64,000 nt of DNA from Anaerofustis sp. GTDB lineage: Bacteria; Bacillota; Clostridia; Eubacteriales; Anaerofustaceae. Below, one piece after another: positions 25,181 through 34,256 of the stretch (its first letter is position 1; each line of letters starts with the position of its first letter). Made by a program: the position numbers and the translations under genes. The notes under the pieces are model-generated. The model did no database searches. It saw only the letters and a program-made list of their open reading frames with translations, and had not been told where the DNA came from. Location of the stretch: the NCBI RefSeq assembly GCF_019420015.1, contig NZ_JAHZIA010000008.1:23322-87321 (forward strand), given 5' to 3'.

Positions 25181-25708
25181 ATGGGCGAAGAAAGATTGGA
25201 TGTAAATGAATTTCTTAAAAATGATTTAATGATAGACAATATATGCAAAACGAAAAGAATTCTCGGAGTATTTGAGGATGAAATATACTGCTATTTAAAA
25301 GGAGATATCGCAGACACAAAAGCAGTTACTTTCTTCATTGAAAAAATAAACAATATTCTCCCGATAAAAAAAATCATCGTAAGTGAGATGACAGACGATG
25401 CAATCCAAACATATCTGGTAGACTATTTTACCAAAAATGATATTTCATTTAAATTTGTCACCGACTACAATGACGAGGATGAAGCATATATGATAATCAT
25501 ATGTGAAGAAGATATTCAAAGAGAACCTTTATTATACGAAACGGATATCCCAAGCTCGTATTTAATCAACTTCGGGAAAACATTATGTAAAAAACATATG
25601 GCAATACTTACTGAACTTGATCCTGAAATGGCAAAATATTATAAAAAGGAAACCTTCCTTACAAAAGGAAATTGCGTAATATGCAAGGAAGAAGAGAGGA
25701 GAAAATAA
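25181..25708 (+). CDS. Probable DUF1694 (YueI-like) protein
   Basis: The 175-residue cytosolic protein has TKRILGVFEDEIYCYLKGD near residue 25, resembling the LGTFRERVLLALT motif of the YueI/DUF1694 family, followed by a predicted alpha/beta fold with KKIIVSEMTDDAIQTYLVDY and YMIIICEEDIQRE. The C-terminus carries a CVIC pair that could bind metal. Function of the family is unknown. It lies between dtd and an MBL hydrolase with gaps of three and one base, so it is co-translated with them. The family assignment is tentative. Confidence 0.6.
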   Translation: MGEERLDVNEFLKNDLMIDNICKTKRILGVFEDEIYCYLKGDIADTKAVTFFIEKINNILPIKKIIVSEMTDDAIQTYLVDYFTKNDISFKFVTDYNDEDEAYMIIICEEDIQREPLLYETDIPSSYLINFGKTLCKKHMAILTELDPEMAKYYKKETFLTKGNCVICKEEERRK

Positions 25709-25709
25709 C

Positions 25710-26336
25710 ATGGATATAAAAGCATTCCAACTTGGTCCTGTAGGAACAAACTGTTATATACTTACAAAAAACGGACATTCAATAATAATAGATCCGGGAC
25801 ATAATGACGAAAGATTGCTGGATTATATAAAAAAAGAAAATTTAAATATAGAAAAAATTCTTCTTACTCACGGACATTTCGATCATATCGCAGGAGTCGA
25901 TATGATAAGAAACGAAATCGGAGCAAAAGTTTATATTCATGAACAAGACAATGAAATGTTGTTAAATCCAAACAAAAATGGCTCTGCGCTTATGATGGGA
26001 ATGAATATAACAATAAAAGATGCCGACGAATTCGTTTATGATGATGAAAAAATCGATTTTGAGGGAAGTACAATAGAAGTAATTTATACTCCCGGACATT
26101 CTAAAGGCGGAGTATGCTATAAAATAGATGATGCAGGAGTCATATTCTGCGGTGATACATTGTTTTACCGTTCAATAGGAAGAACAGATCTATATGGAGG
26201 AAGTATCGAAGAACTGGAAAGCTCCATAAGAAATAAAATTTATACTCTAAATAAAAACTATACTCTTTTGTCAGGACACGGAGAGGCAACAACCATTGAA
26301 GATGAAAAAAAATCAAACGGGTTTTTCAGAGCATAA
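25710..26336 (+). CDS. MBL-fold metallo-hydrolase (glyoxalase II-like)
   Basis: The 208-residue protein has the metallo-beta-lactamase metal motif LTHGHFDHIAG near residue 52, further ligands in YTPGHSKGGVCY and FCGDTLF, and a final LSGHGEATT. It starts with the family segment FQLGPVGTNCYIL. This group acts on thioesters or related hydrolytic substrates, but lacks the glutathione-binding C-terminal domain of classical GloB. The stop codon directly abuts the hemZ start. Confidence 0.92.
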   Translation: MDIKAFQLGPVGTNCYILTKNGHSIIIDPGHNDERLLDYIKKENLNIEKILLTHGHFDHIAGVDMIRNEIGAKVYIHEQDNEMLLNPNKNGSALMMGMNITIKDADEFVYDDEKIDFEGSTIEVIYTPGHSKGGVCYKIDDAGVIFCGDTLFYRSIGRTDLYGGSIEELESSIRNKIYTLNKNYTLLSGHGEATTIEDEKKSNGFFRA

Positions 26337-27686
26337 ATGAATATAACTACCGATAATAACATAAAAGAAATTCACGTTCGTGAAATACTTCAAATGTTTT
26401 ACCCTGATAAGTATAAAAATATCAAAATAAAATTATACTTACAGGGTAATTTTATATATTTAGAGTACAAAGAAAAAACATACAAAGAAAGAGTAACACT
26501 TTCTCTCAAAAATACAACAAAAAGATTGGTATACAAAGTACTGCAAAAAGAAACAGGCAAATCCTTCCCCTACGGAGTATTGACCGGAGTAAAACCCATA
26601 AATATACTAAACTTATACAGTAATGAAACAATAGAGGAAGTAAAAAAAGTTCTTTCCCAAAATTACCTTATGTATGACGAAAAGATAAACCTGCTTTTGG
26701 AAACCAAGAAGAATCAAGAAAAACTCATAAACGATAAACTCGCAAGCTTGTATATCCATATACCTTTTTGCCCAAAAAGATGTTCTTATTGTTCATTTCC
26801 TTCCAAAATATTAAATGAAACAAGCAAAGAGCTGGATATATATACCGACTGCCTAATAAAAGAAATCAAGAGCCTAAAAAATATAATCAAAGAAAAAAAT
26901 ATTTTTCTGGATTCCATATATATTGGAGGCGGAACTCCGGGAATACTAAAAGAAAGCAATCTAGATAAACTGCTTTCGAATATAAACAAATATATAAATA
27001 TTGATACAGAATTTACTTTTGAGCTTGGAAGAGCAGATTTATTGACAAAAGAAAAACTGGAAATATTAAAAAAACAAAGAGTAACGAGAGTCTGCCTAAA
27101 CCCACAGTCGATGACGGATGAAGTACTAATAAATTGTAACAGAAATATCAAAACAAAAGATTTTACAGAAGGCATAAAATTGATAAAAAAATACGGTTTC
27201 ATAATAAATTCCGATTTAATTATGGGACTAAATGACGATATAGAATCATTTTTTGAAGAAGTAAATAAACTTGTTAACATGGATATAGATAATATAACAA
27301 TACATACTTTGGCATTAAAAAGAGGAAGTGCATTAGACACCATAAAATTCGAAAACGAAGATTTTCAAAACACACAAAAAAGATGTTTTCAGTTATTAAA
27401 AAACAAAGGATACAATCCTTATTATTTATACAAACAAAAACAAAGCCTTTGTATGGGAGAAAATGTGGGATTTAGTAAACAAGAAAAAGAGTGTATATAC
27501 AATATAAAAACAATGAAAGATAAAAGCACCATACTTGCAATCGGAGCAGGAGGTGCCGGTAAAATATATAACAAATCTCAAGACAAAACATACAGGATAA
27601 ACACAACAAAAGATACAAACATATACATGAAAAATATAGACAGTATAATAAAAGAAAAGGAAAAAGAATACTCTATGTATATATAA
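26337..27686 (+). CDS. hemZ: HemZ-type radical SAM coproporphyrinogen dehydrogenase
   Basis: The 449-residue protein has an N-terminal domain of about 135 residues seen in HemZ, then the radical SAM core with LYIHIPFCPKRCSYCSFPS near residue 140 (CxxxCxxC). GGGTPGI near 200 and FELGRADLLTKEKLE follow, and AIGAGGAGKIYN lies near the C-terminus. The family is annotated as oxygen-independent coproporphyrinogen oxidase. Since no haem genes are nearby, the substrate is uncertain. It ends the dtd operon. Confidence 0.88.
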   Translation: MNITTDNNIKEIHVREILQMFYPDKYKNIKIKLYLQGNFIYLEYKEKTYKERVTLSLKNTTKRLVYKVLQKETGKSFPYGVLTGVKPINILNLYSNETIEEVKKVLSQNYLMYDEKINLLLETKKNQEKLINDKLASLYIHIPFCPKRCSYCSFPSKILNETSKELDIYTDCLIKEIKSLKNIIKEKNIFLDSIYIGGGTPGILKESNLDKLLSNINKYINIDTEFTFELGRADLLTKEKLEILKKQRVTRVCLNPQSMTDEVLINCNRNIKTKDFTEGIKLIKKYGFIINSDLIMGLNDDIESFFEEVNKLVNMDIDNITIHTLALKRGSALDTIKFENEDFQNTQKRCFQLLKNKGYNPYYLYKQKQSLCMGENVGFSKQEKECIYNIKTMKDKSTILAIGAGGAGKIYNKSQDKTYRINTTKDTNIYMKNIDSIIKEKEKEYSMYI

Positions 27687-27735
27687 TAGAGTACTGCTTA
27701 TGAAAAATACTTAATAATAATTTTATTATAATCAA

Positions 27736-27773
27736 ATTCTGCATATGGGATTTATATTTCCCATATACAGAAT
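27736..27773. terminator. Inverted repeat between hemZ and the Dabb gene, probable terminator
   Basis: ATTCTGCATATGGGA (27736-27750) and TCCCATATACAGAAT (27759-27773) form a 15-position stem with one mismatch between convergent genes. The U tract is poor on both strands, so termination strength is uncertain. Confidence 0.55.
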
Positions 27774-27790
27774 AAAAATAATTTTTAATT

Positions 27791-28084
27791 TTAATCTATC
27801 ACATAATCCACAGAAATGCTGCTTTCTCTCACTTTATGCATATAACTCTTCACAACATCCACATGATAATGATCATTTTGATATATATCAAGGTCTTCTT
27901 TGTTATTTAAAATAACCTCAAGAATAATATCATACGATCTGTCAGAATGAAGGAAATCTATTCCGACTTTTATATCTTTTATCACATCAACATGATTCTC
28001 CATTGACATTAAAGTTTCTTTTGCCATTTTACAGGATTTATCACTGCTATCTTTTAATTTGAAACAAACAATATGCTTTATCAT
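27791..28084 (-). CDS. Dabb (stress-responsive alpha/beta-barrel) protein
   Basis: The 97-residue protein starts MIKHIVCFKLKDSS and contains the family features of a dimeric ferredoxin-like barrel: DIKVGIDFLHSDRSYDIILE and YQNDHYHVDVVKSYM. Members are small proteins of unclear role, some acting on polyketides or damaged metabolites. It lies 19 bases after mrp and is probably co-transcribed with it. Confidence 0.87.
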   Translation of the reverse strand: MIKHIVCFKLKDSSDKSCKMAKETLMSMENHVDVIKDIKVGIDFLHSDRSYDIILEVILNNKEDLDIYQNDHYHVDVVKSYMHKVRESSISVDYVID

Positions 28085-28103
28085 CAGACTACTTTCCCTG
28101 CCT

Positions 28104-28931
28104 CTACAATTTTTTTAATTTTTCCAAAGCACTACTCAAATAAGGCTTATCCAATTGCTCAATCTTACCCTCATCGCATTTCTGTGCTATTTGAGGATCA
28201 ATAGGTATACTTGCAAGGACATCCAATCCATATTTGTCTGCAATTTCATTTACATGGCTTTTCCCGAATACACTGATTTTTTCACCACATCCTGGACATT
28301 CTATATAGCTCATATTTTCAACGAGACCCAAAACATTTATATTCATCATATTCGCCATATGAACTGCCTTTTCAACGATCATTGAAACCAATTCCTGCGG
28401 AGAGGCAACAATTATAATTCCGTCAACGGGAATCGTTTGAAATACGGTAAGAGGAACATCTCCTGTTCCTGGAGGCATATCAACAAACATATAATCAATA
28501 TCTTCCCATATAATATCAGTCCAAAACTGCCCTACGGCACCTGCTATAACAGGACCTCTCCAAACAACGGGTTTAGTATCGTCATCCAAAAGAAGATTTA
28601 TAGACATAATATCAACCCCGCCTTCACTCTTCTTAGGATAAGCGCCTTCCTTAGTCGCATAAACATTACCGCTTACACCGAAAATTTTAGGTATTGATGG
28701 ACCTGTTATATCGGCATCCAAAACTCCTACATTGTATCCCTCTTTTCTCATTCCGCTTGCCAAAAGAGATGTAACTAAAGACTTACCTACTCCCCCTTTT
28801 CCGCTTACAACACCTATAACTTTTTTTATATTGCTTTTCCTATGGGGTTTCACAAGAAAATCTTCTCTGCTTTGCTCTCTTGATGAACAATTTGCAGAAC
28901 AATTTGAACAATCATGTGAACATTCACTCAT
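28104..28931 (-). CDS. mrp: Mrp/NBP35-family Fe-S cluster carrier ATPase
   Basis: The 275-residue protein has a deviant Walker A GVVSGKGGVGKS near residue 42, VGVLDADITGPS, and DYMFVDMPPGTGD. The C-terminal CPGCG motif near residue 220 is the CxxC that bridges a [4Fe-4S] cluster between monomers. Residues 1-18 add five more cysteines (CSHDCSNCSANC), as in the NBP35-like forms of Clostridia. It would deliver Fe-S clusters to apo-proteins. Confidence 0.93.
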   Translation of the reverse strand: MSECSHDCSNCSANCSSREQSREDFLVKPHRKSNIKKVIGVVSGKGGVGKSLVTSLLASGMRKEGYNVGVLDADITGPSIPKIFGVSGNVYATKEGAYPKKSEGGVDIMSINLLLDDDTKPVVWRGPVIAGAVGQFWTDIIWEDIDYMFVDMPPGTGDVPLTVFQTIPVDGIIIVASPQELVSMIVEKAVHMANMMNINVLGLVENMSYIECPGCGEKISVFGKSHVNEIADKYGLDVLASIPIDPQIAQKCDEGKIEQLDKPYLSSALEKLKKL

Positions 28932-29057
28932 TACAACATTACCTCTTTAATCAATATTAATTTTCATTTTCTATACATTATAGCACTAATACTTTATTTT
29001 TTATACATATAAAACGAAATTTAGAAATAAATTAAAGAATAAAGCATATAAAATACA

Positions 29058-30164
29058 TTATATAATCACTCTTGATACTCTTTTCGACAAACGACTTACA
29101 ATTTCGTTTGAAATTGTATCCCCCAAATCTGCCATATCCATTACACTGATATTTTCATCTATTAAAACAACTTCATCTCCAATCTTTACCTCATTTATAT
29201 TACTTACATCAACAAAAAGCTGATCCATACAAATCCGTCCAACTATTTTTGCTCTTCTGCCACCTATCAAAACATACCCTCTATTTGAAAGGTTTCTTGG
29301 GATACCGTCTGCATACCCTATACATACAACTGCTATTTTCATTTTTTTATCTGCTTTAAAATCAAGTCCATACCCTAATCTTTCTTTAACACCAATATCC
29401 CTAACAAGCTCTACTCTGGACTTCAACGTCATAACACATTTAAGGTTAATATCACACAGAACCTTATCTTCACTTTTACTGTAAATACCATAAAGAGCAA
29501 TACCTATTCTTGCATAATCATATTTTAAACTCGGATAATTCAAGACCCCATAACTGCCTTGAATATGATATTTTAAATTTTTATACCCTCTTTCTATTAA
29601 AAATTTTCTAACTTCTTCAAACCTCTTTATCTGAAGTTTTGTAAACATAATATCATTTTTATCTATACTGTCACTTACACATAAATGACTAAACACACCT
29701 TCAACGTTTAAATGTTTTAAAGTTAGTATATCTAAAATCCTATTGACAGAATAAAAACTTTCCCCAAGCCTATGCATACCTGTATCAACTGCAATATGAA
29801 CTTTAATATCTATTTTGCTATCATCAAGCATTAATGCGTATTCATAATTAATAACAGTTTGAGTTAAATCATACAATTTAATAAGATATACAAAATTCAC
29901 ATCTGTATACCCAAGAATCAATATATTCCCGACTATACCATTCTTACGAAGTCTTATACCCTCATCTAAACTAGCCACACAAAAATCATACACTCCCGCT
30001 TCATTTAAAATGCTTGCAACCTCAACATCTCCATGACCATAGGCATTGGCTTTTATTGCAGGCATCAACTTACAACCATCCCCTATTATTTTTCTAAATT
30101 GGTTTACATTATAAATTAAATTATCTCGATTTATTTCTATCCAAGCTCTTTTATAATTTTCCAC
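29058..30164 (-). CDS. vanTr: Serine/alanine racemase, VanTr-like soluble half
   Basis: The 368-residue PLP fold-type III racemase has the cofactor Lys38 in AIKANAYGHGD and IGYADGIPR with the catalytic Tyr. At the position of Tyr354 of Geobacillus alanine racemase (context INYE) this protein has Asn (ISNE), the change known from VanT serine racemases. It starts with GTG (30164) behind GAGGG and overlaps the membrane gene by 14 bases. In VanC, VanE and VanG the racemase is fused to the membrane domain; here it is separate, as in the VanL cluster. It should supply D-Ser to the ligase. Confidence 0.8.
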   Translation of the reverse strand: MENYKRAWIEINRDNLIYNVNQFRKIIGDGCKLMPAIKANAYGHGDVEVASILNEAGVYDFCVASLDEGIRLRKNGIVGNILILGYTDVNFVYLIKLYDLTQTVINYEYALMLDDSKIDIKVHIAVDTGMHRLGESFYSVNRILDILTLKHLNVEGVFSHLCVSDSIDKNDIMFTKLQIKRFEEVRKFLIERGYKNLKYHIQGSYGVLNYPSLKYDYARIGIALYGIYSKSEDKVLCDINLKCVMTLKSRVELVRDIGVKERLGYGLDFKADKKMKIAVVCIGYADGIPRNLSNRGYVLIGGRRAKIVGRICMDQLFVDVSNINEVKIGDEVVLIDENISVMDMADLGDTISNEIVSRLSKRVSRVII

Positions 30165-31176
30165 TTATTAACCCTCTATAAGAAAATAACTTCCTGAGCA
30201 TATCAGAAAACAAATAAGAAAAAATGCAAACCAAAATATAAAATAATATCGAGTTATTTATTACAATATTTAAAAATACAACATTTTTAAATATGAACCT
30301 ACATAAAACAATCACAAAAGGATGGATTATATAAACATACATAGATAAACTTCTCAATGTTTTTTTATTCCCTATATTAAATCTCAAAATAAAAGAGAAC
30401 AAAAATATAACTAAAGGAATAAGAAAAACATACATACTGGAATGTCTTTGTAAATTTAATTTTCTAAGCACCCCCGCTTCAATTAAAAGAAACACAAAAG
30501 ATATAATCAACCCATAAACATTTACATTTTCTTTAAAGGCTTTTTTTCTGCCTCTGAATAAAATCCCTATCATTAAAAATATCGGTGCATAAAAAATTCC
30601 GTTTCTCGTATAGTCAAAAAATTTAAAAAGAAAATCATAAAAACACTTTATGTATTTTATATTATATATAGCTCCATAATAACTGTCTCCCAAGAGCCCC
30701 ATAACATATAAAATCAAAGTTATTACAAAAATCTGCTTTAAATCAAATTTTTTACTTAGTATAAATATCAACATACTTCCCATAATGACAGAAGGCATAT
30801 ACCATAAATGATAAAACGTTCCGTCAAATAAAAACATTTTTAAAATACTGCCCATACTTTTAATATTTTCAAAATGTCCGGCATATAAATTTATTGGAAT
30901 ATATAATAATGTCGCAACCAAATATAAAACGAGAATCTTTTTTAAAAATGATTTTAATATATTTATACCATCAGAAGAAGTTAATACCTTATAAAGAACA
31001 AAATACCCTGATACCATTAAAAAGAATGGCACCGCAACACGAAACAATACATATGTAATATAAAAATCAAGATTTTCATTAATGGAAGATAATGGACCTA
31101 TATGTATCGCAACAACCATAAACGCGGCAATCAACTTAAAAATATCAATTCCGCCATACCCTATTCTTTTTTCCAT
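30151..31176 (-). CDS. vanTm: Acyltransferase-3-family membrane protein, VanTm-like
   Basis: From ATG at 31176 (GGAGAAG upstream) the protein has 341 residues and about ten membrane segments. IDIFKLIAAFMVVAIHIGP near residue 10 has the His of the acyltransferase-3 family, followed by RVAVPFFLMVSGYF. In VanT this membrane domain precedes the racemase domain and is thought to help L-Ser uptake. Here the gene ends inside the start of the racemase gene and begins one base after VanXY, so the context defines it as the VanTm half rather than a sugar O-acetylase. Confidence 0.82.
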   Translation of the reverse strand: MEKRIGYGGIDIFKLIAAFMVVAIHIGPLSSINENLDFYITYVLFRVAVPFFLMVSGYFVLYKVLTSSDGINILKSFLKKILVLYLVATLLYIPINLYAGHFENIKSMGSILKMFLFDGTFYHLWYMPSVIMGSMLIFILSKKFDLKQIFVITLILYVMGLLGDSYYGAIYNIKYIKCFYDFLFKFFDYTRNGIFYAPIFLMIGILFRGRKKAFKENVNVYGLIISFVFLLIEAGVLRKLNLQRHSSMYVFLIPLVIFLFSFILRFNIGNKKTLRSLSMYVYIIHPFVIVLCRFIFKNVVFLNIVINNSILFYILVCIFSYLFSDMLRKLFSYRGLISGKL

Positions 31177-31177
31177 T

Positions 31178-31924
31178 TTAACTTCTCCAAAGGGTAACAA
31201 TAATACCGTCAATATTGTTACCTGATATTGTATAAGAAATATTATCCGGTATATCTATGTATCCACATTTTTCAAATGGAACATAAAATATTTCTATCAA
31301 ATTATTAATATCACTATAAAATAAACTTTTTTCTTTATATTTAAATGATTTAACATACTCGATATACTCTTCCAAACATAAATTTTCTTTTTCCATAATT
31401 ATAGAATGAGGATATCCTACATATCTAAAATGCCACGGTTCATAAGATATTCCCGTTATTTTTTCTTTATTCTTTTTGTACCTTTCTATAAACCCATATT
31501 TAACGGCTCTACATTTAAAACTTTTAAAAATCCCTTTATCAGGAAAATCAGGTCTTATAAAATCAACTTCTTCACATCTTTTGCCTATATCAATGGCAAG
31601 CCCGGTTTGATGTTCACTGCACATTGGATACGCTACATATTTATTTGTAAAATTAACACCATTTTCTTCTATGGAACTTTCATAAATATTTCTTTGTTCT
31701 GATAAGGTTCTAAAGCCGCTTACATATACAAATTCATTTTTAACCCCGATATCAAAAAGAAGTTCCTTAAGCATAAATGCCATTTTACTTTTTATATAAA
31801 TACCATTTTGAGAATCTATACTTTTCATACCCGACTTTAAAGGTTCGCTTTTTAAAGGATAGTTTCTATTTACCAAAACAAGCTCGCCGTCATAAATCAT
31901 ATCCTTATCAATAAATAGTTTCAT
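31178..31924 (-). CDS. vanXY: D,D-dipeptidase/carboxypeptidase, VanXY-like
   Basis: From ATG at 31924 (GGGTGAT upstream) the protein has 248 residues. The zinc site of the VanY/VanX peptidase family is complete: SEHQTGLAIDIG with His105 and Asp112, and EPWHFRYVG with Glu162 and His165. There is no signal peptide, which fits cytosolic VanXY and not extracellular VanY. It would destroy D-Ala-D-Ala and D-Ala-ended precursors. The 5' end overlaps the ligase gene by 17 bases. The last 60 residues are unlike short VanX and may be lineage-specific. Confidence 0.85.
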   Translation of the reverse strand: MKLFIDKDMIYDGELVLVNRNYPLKSEPLKSGMKSIDSQNGIYIKSKMAFMLKELLFDIGVKNEFVYVSGFRTLSEQRNIYESSIEENGVNFTNKYVAYPMCSEHQTGLAIDIGKRCEEVDFIRPDFPDKGIFKSFKCRAVKYGFIERYKKNKEKITGISYEPWHFRYVGYPHSIIMEKENLCLEEYIEYVKSFKYKEKSLFYSDINNLIEIFYVPFEKCGYIDIPDNISYTISGNNIDGIIVTLWRS

Positions 31925-32966
31925 CACAATCACCCATTTCAATAAGTGCATTTACAATTTCATCAAAACTCAGACCTATCCCCTTTAACATATTGGGATA
32001 CCTGCTATGAACGGTAAAACCCGGAATGGTATTTATTTCATTAAAATATATATTGTTATTTTTATCTATAAACATATCCACTCTCGCAAAATCTTTACAG
32101 TCTAAGATTTTATATATTTTTCCCGCCAAATCTAAAACTTCTTTTGTAAGCTCATTATTTATCCTTGCAGGTAAATGAATTATTGATTTTTCCAGAGTGT
32201 ACTTTTCGTTATAATCAAAAAACTTTCCTCCGGTTTCTATTTCATCTATCAAACCTCTAACAATTTTTTTATTACCAAGTACAGCTACTCCCACTTCAAA
32301 ACCATCAATATTTTCTTCAACCACAACTCTATTATCATAACGAAAAGCCTCCTTTAAAGCTTTATATAATCTTTCTTTATTTATTACCTTAGTAATACCG
32401 AAAGACGAGCCTGATTTTAAAGGTTTTACAAACACAGGAAACCCTATATTATCGATAAAGTTAACAACTTTATCCTTATCATTAATATCATCTATCAATA
32501 TACTACTTGGAACTTTACATCCAAAAGATTCAACCAATTTATGAGCTCTGTATTTATCCATACATAAAGCCGAAGACAACACACCACACCCAACAAAAGG
32601 AATCTCTGTAAACTCTAAAAGCCCCTGTATCGTTCCGTCCTCTCCGTTCTTTCCGTGAAGAACAGGAAAAACAACATCGATGTGTTTAAAATAAAACTTA
32701 TCTCCTTTTAAATAATTAATACCCTTTTTGTTCTTATCCATAGAAAGAAAAACTTTATAACAGGTTTCATCATCAAACCATTTGTCATCTTTTATTAGAT
32801 TTATATCACCCTCATACAAATAACAACTTCCATTTTTCTTTATTCCAAGCAAATGAACATTATATTTTTCTTTGTTGATTGACTTAATAACACTGTGAGC
32901 ACTTTCCAAAGAAACGTTATACTCAAATGAAGCTCCTCCGAAAACAACTAAAACATCTTTTTTCAT
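31908..32966 (-). CDS. D-alanine-D-serine ligase, VanE/VanG/VanL-like
   Basis: From ATG at 32966 (AGAAGG upstream; an upstream GTG is less likely) the protein has 352 residues. It has the Ddl ATP-grasp fold: VVFGGASFEYNVSLESAHSV, PVLHGKNGEDGTIQGLLE, VKPLKSGSSFGI and YFNEINTIPGFTVHSRYPNM. The omega loop reads FFDYNEKYTLEKSIIHLPAR, as in D-Ala-D-Ser ligases (VanG/E type) and unlike the loop of VanA/VanB D-Lac ligases. The following VanXY and VanT-like genes support D-Ser use. A plain D-Ala-D-Ala ligase is the alternative. Confidence 0.83.
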   Translation of the reverse strand: MKKDVLVVFGGASFEYNVSLESAHSVIKSINKEKYNVHLLGIKKNGSCYLYEGDINLIKDDKWFDDETCYKVFLSMDKNKKGINYLKGDKFYFKHIDVVFPVLHGKNGEDGTIQGLLEFTEIPFVGCGVLSSALCMDKYRAHKLVESFGCKVPSSILIDDINDKDKVVNFIDNIGFPVFVKPLKSGSSFGITKVINKERLYKALKEAFRYDNRVVVEENIDGFEVGVAVLGNKKIVRGLIDEIETGGKFFDYNEKYTLEKSIIHLPARINNELTKEVLDLAGKIYKILDCKDFARVDMFIDKNNNIYFNEINTIPGFTVHSRYPNMLKGIGLSFDEIVNALIEMGDCDETIY

Positions 32967-32994
32967 AAATTTCACCTTCTAAAAATAATATAAA

Positions 32995-33006
32995 ACTTTG
33001 CAAAGT
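32995..33006. promoter_or_regulatory. 12-bp palindrome upstream of the Van-type ligase
   Basis: ACTTTGCAAAGT is a perfect palindrome 29 bases before the ligase start, close to TATAAT-like sequence. It could be an operator for the cluster, which has no VanRS nearby. Function is inferred from position only. Confidence 0.35.
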
Positions 33007-33113
33007 ATATAGTGATTTTGTAATATTATTATAAATTTTTAAAAGAATTAAATCTTGAAGTCCCGGTTAAGATGTTATTAAATTTTTTTTAATAGTTATT
33101 AAGAAAAATTAAT

Positions 33114-33139
33114 AAAAAAAGAACCAAATGGTTCTTTTT
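33114..33139 (-). terminator. Intrinsic terminator after the patatin gene
   Basis: GAACC (33121-33125) and GGTTC (33130-33134) with A/T tracts on both sides form a stem extended by A-U pairs just after the patatin stop codon. On the minus strand a U tract follows. Confidence 0.75.
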
Positions 33140-33986
33140 AATCAGATATAAAGTTTAACAATTTATCATAAGATTTCTTTGCATCGTTATAACCAAGATT
33201 ATACAATTCATCAAGTTTATCTCTATTTTTTTCCAGTCTGTCAATACTCATATCAACGCTTGGTCTTATAACAAAGGCTCTTCCATTACTAACTTCACTT
33301 TCGATTTTATCCAGTGAATTATTATAATTTATATGTCTGTTTGCCATTGAATTGATAAAATTTGGATATTTTTTATATTTTATTTTCATTACAGGCAAAA
33401 GTTTATTTTTTTCTTTTCTATATCCATCAGGCTGAGTAAGAACAATAACATTTTTTTCGTTACCGTCTTCCTTTGCTCTGTTAATGGGAATCGAATCAGC
33501 TATTCCTCCGTCAAGATATTCTTTTCCGTCAACTTCGACAATCCTTGAAAGTAAAGGAAGAGAACTGGAAGCTCTTACATAAACGATATCCTTATCCATA
33601 TCCTCAAGTTTTATATATTCGGCTTTACCTGTTTCCATATTTGTAACAACAGCATACAAATTTCCTTCAAACAACTCGTATGTTTTTTTATCGAAAGGAT
33701 AAAGACGATTTGGTATTTCATCATATAACATCTTGGCACCGAAGTAATCCCCGGTTGTAACTAAACTGTAAAAACTCGCATACCTTTTATCATCAAGATA
33801 ATCGACATTTACCCTGTAAGCCCTGTTTCTCTGTTTTCCAAGATAGGAACAAGCATGACAAATTCCGGCTGAAACCCCATAAGTATTTTCAAAATATATA
33901 TCTTTATCAATAAAAAAATCCAAAACACCTGCGGTATAAATACCTCTCATCCCACCGCCTTCAAGAACAAGTCCACCTTTATACAT
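33138..33986 (-). CDS. Patatin-like phospholipase
   Basis: From ATG at 33986 (GGAGG upstream; an earlier in-frame GTG is rejected) the protein has 282 residues. It has the oxyanion loop GLVLEGGGMRGIYTAG, the nucleophile elbow GVSAG near residue 41, and the catalytic Asp in LDGGIADS near residue 165. The group is the YjjU/RssA-like bacterial patatin family, hydrolysing acyl esters, substrate unknown. It has its own terminator and lies upstream of the Van-type cluster on the same strand without a visible link. Confidence 0.92.
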   Translation of the reverse strand: MYKGGLVLEGGGMRGIYTAGVLDFFIDKDIYFENTYGVSAGICHACSYLGKQRNRAYRVNVDYLDDKRYASFYSLVTTGDYFGAKMLYDEIPNRLYPFDKKTYELFEGNLYAVVTNMETGKAEYIKLEDMDKDIVYVRASSSLPLLSRIVEVDGKEYLDGGIADSIPINRAKEDGNEKNVIVLTQPDGYRKEKNKLLPVMKIKYKKYPNFINSMANRHINYNNSLDKIESEVSNGRAFVIRPSVDMSIDRLEKNRDKLDELYNLGYNDAKKSYDKLLNFISD

Positions 33987-34230
33987 AGCCACCTCCACGT
34001 TTGTTCTTATATTTTAACAGATATTATAGCACCATTCTCTCATCTTTCAAATAACATAGAAACTTTTATATTCAAAATATGTATATAAAATCTTTGCCAT
34101 AAATTTTATATACATAACAAAAATTTTAATAATTCACATAAACTAAAATATTTAATTGTTTCATTCTAAGTCCAATTCTATTTATACCTAAATTAATATC
34201 AGTTTTATATAACTTAGATTTAAGTATAAT

Positions 34231-34256
34231 AAAAAGGAGCATTACGCTCCTTTTAA
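34231..34256 (-). terminator. Intrinsic terminator after the HAD gene
   Basis: AAAAGGAGC (34232-34240) pairs with GCTCCTTTT (34246-34254) around an ATTAC loop. On the minus strand it is followed by a short U run. Confidence 0.8.

Noticed and set aside
29058..30164. Plain housekeeping alanine racemase
   Set aside because: Overlap with the VanTm-like gene, cluster order and Asn at the Tyr354 position favour the serine racemase of a Van-type cluster, although dual activity is possible.
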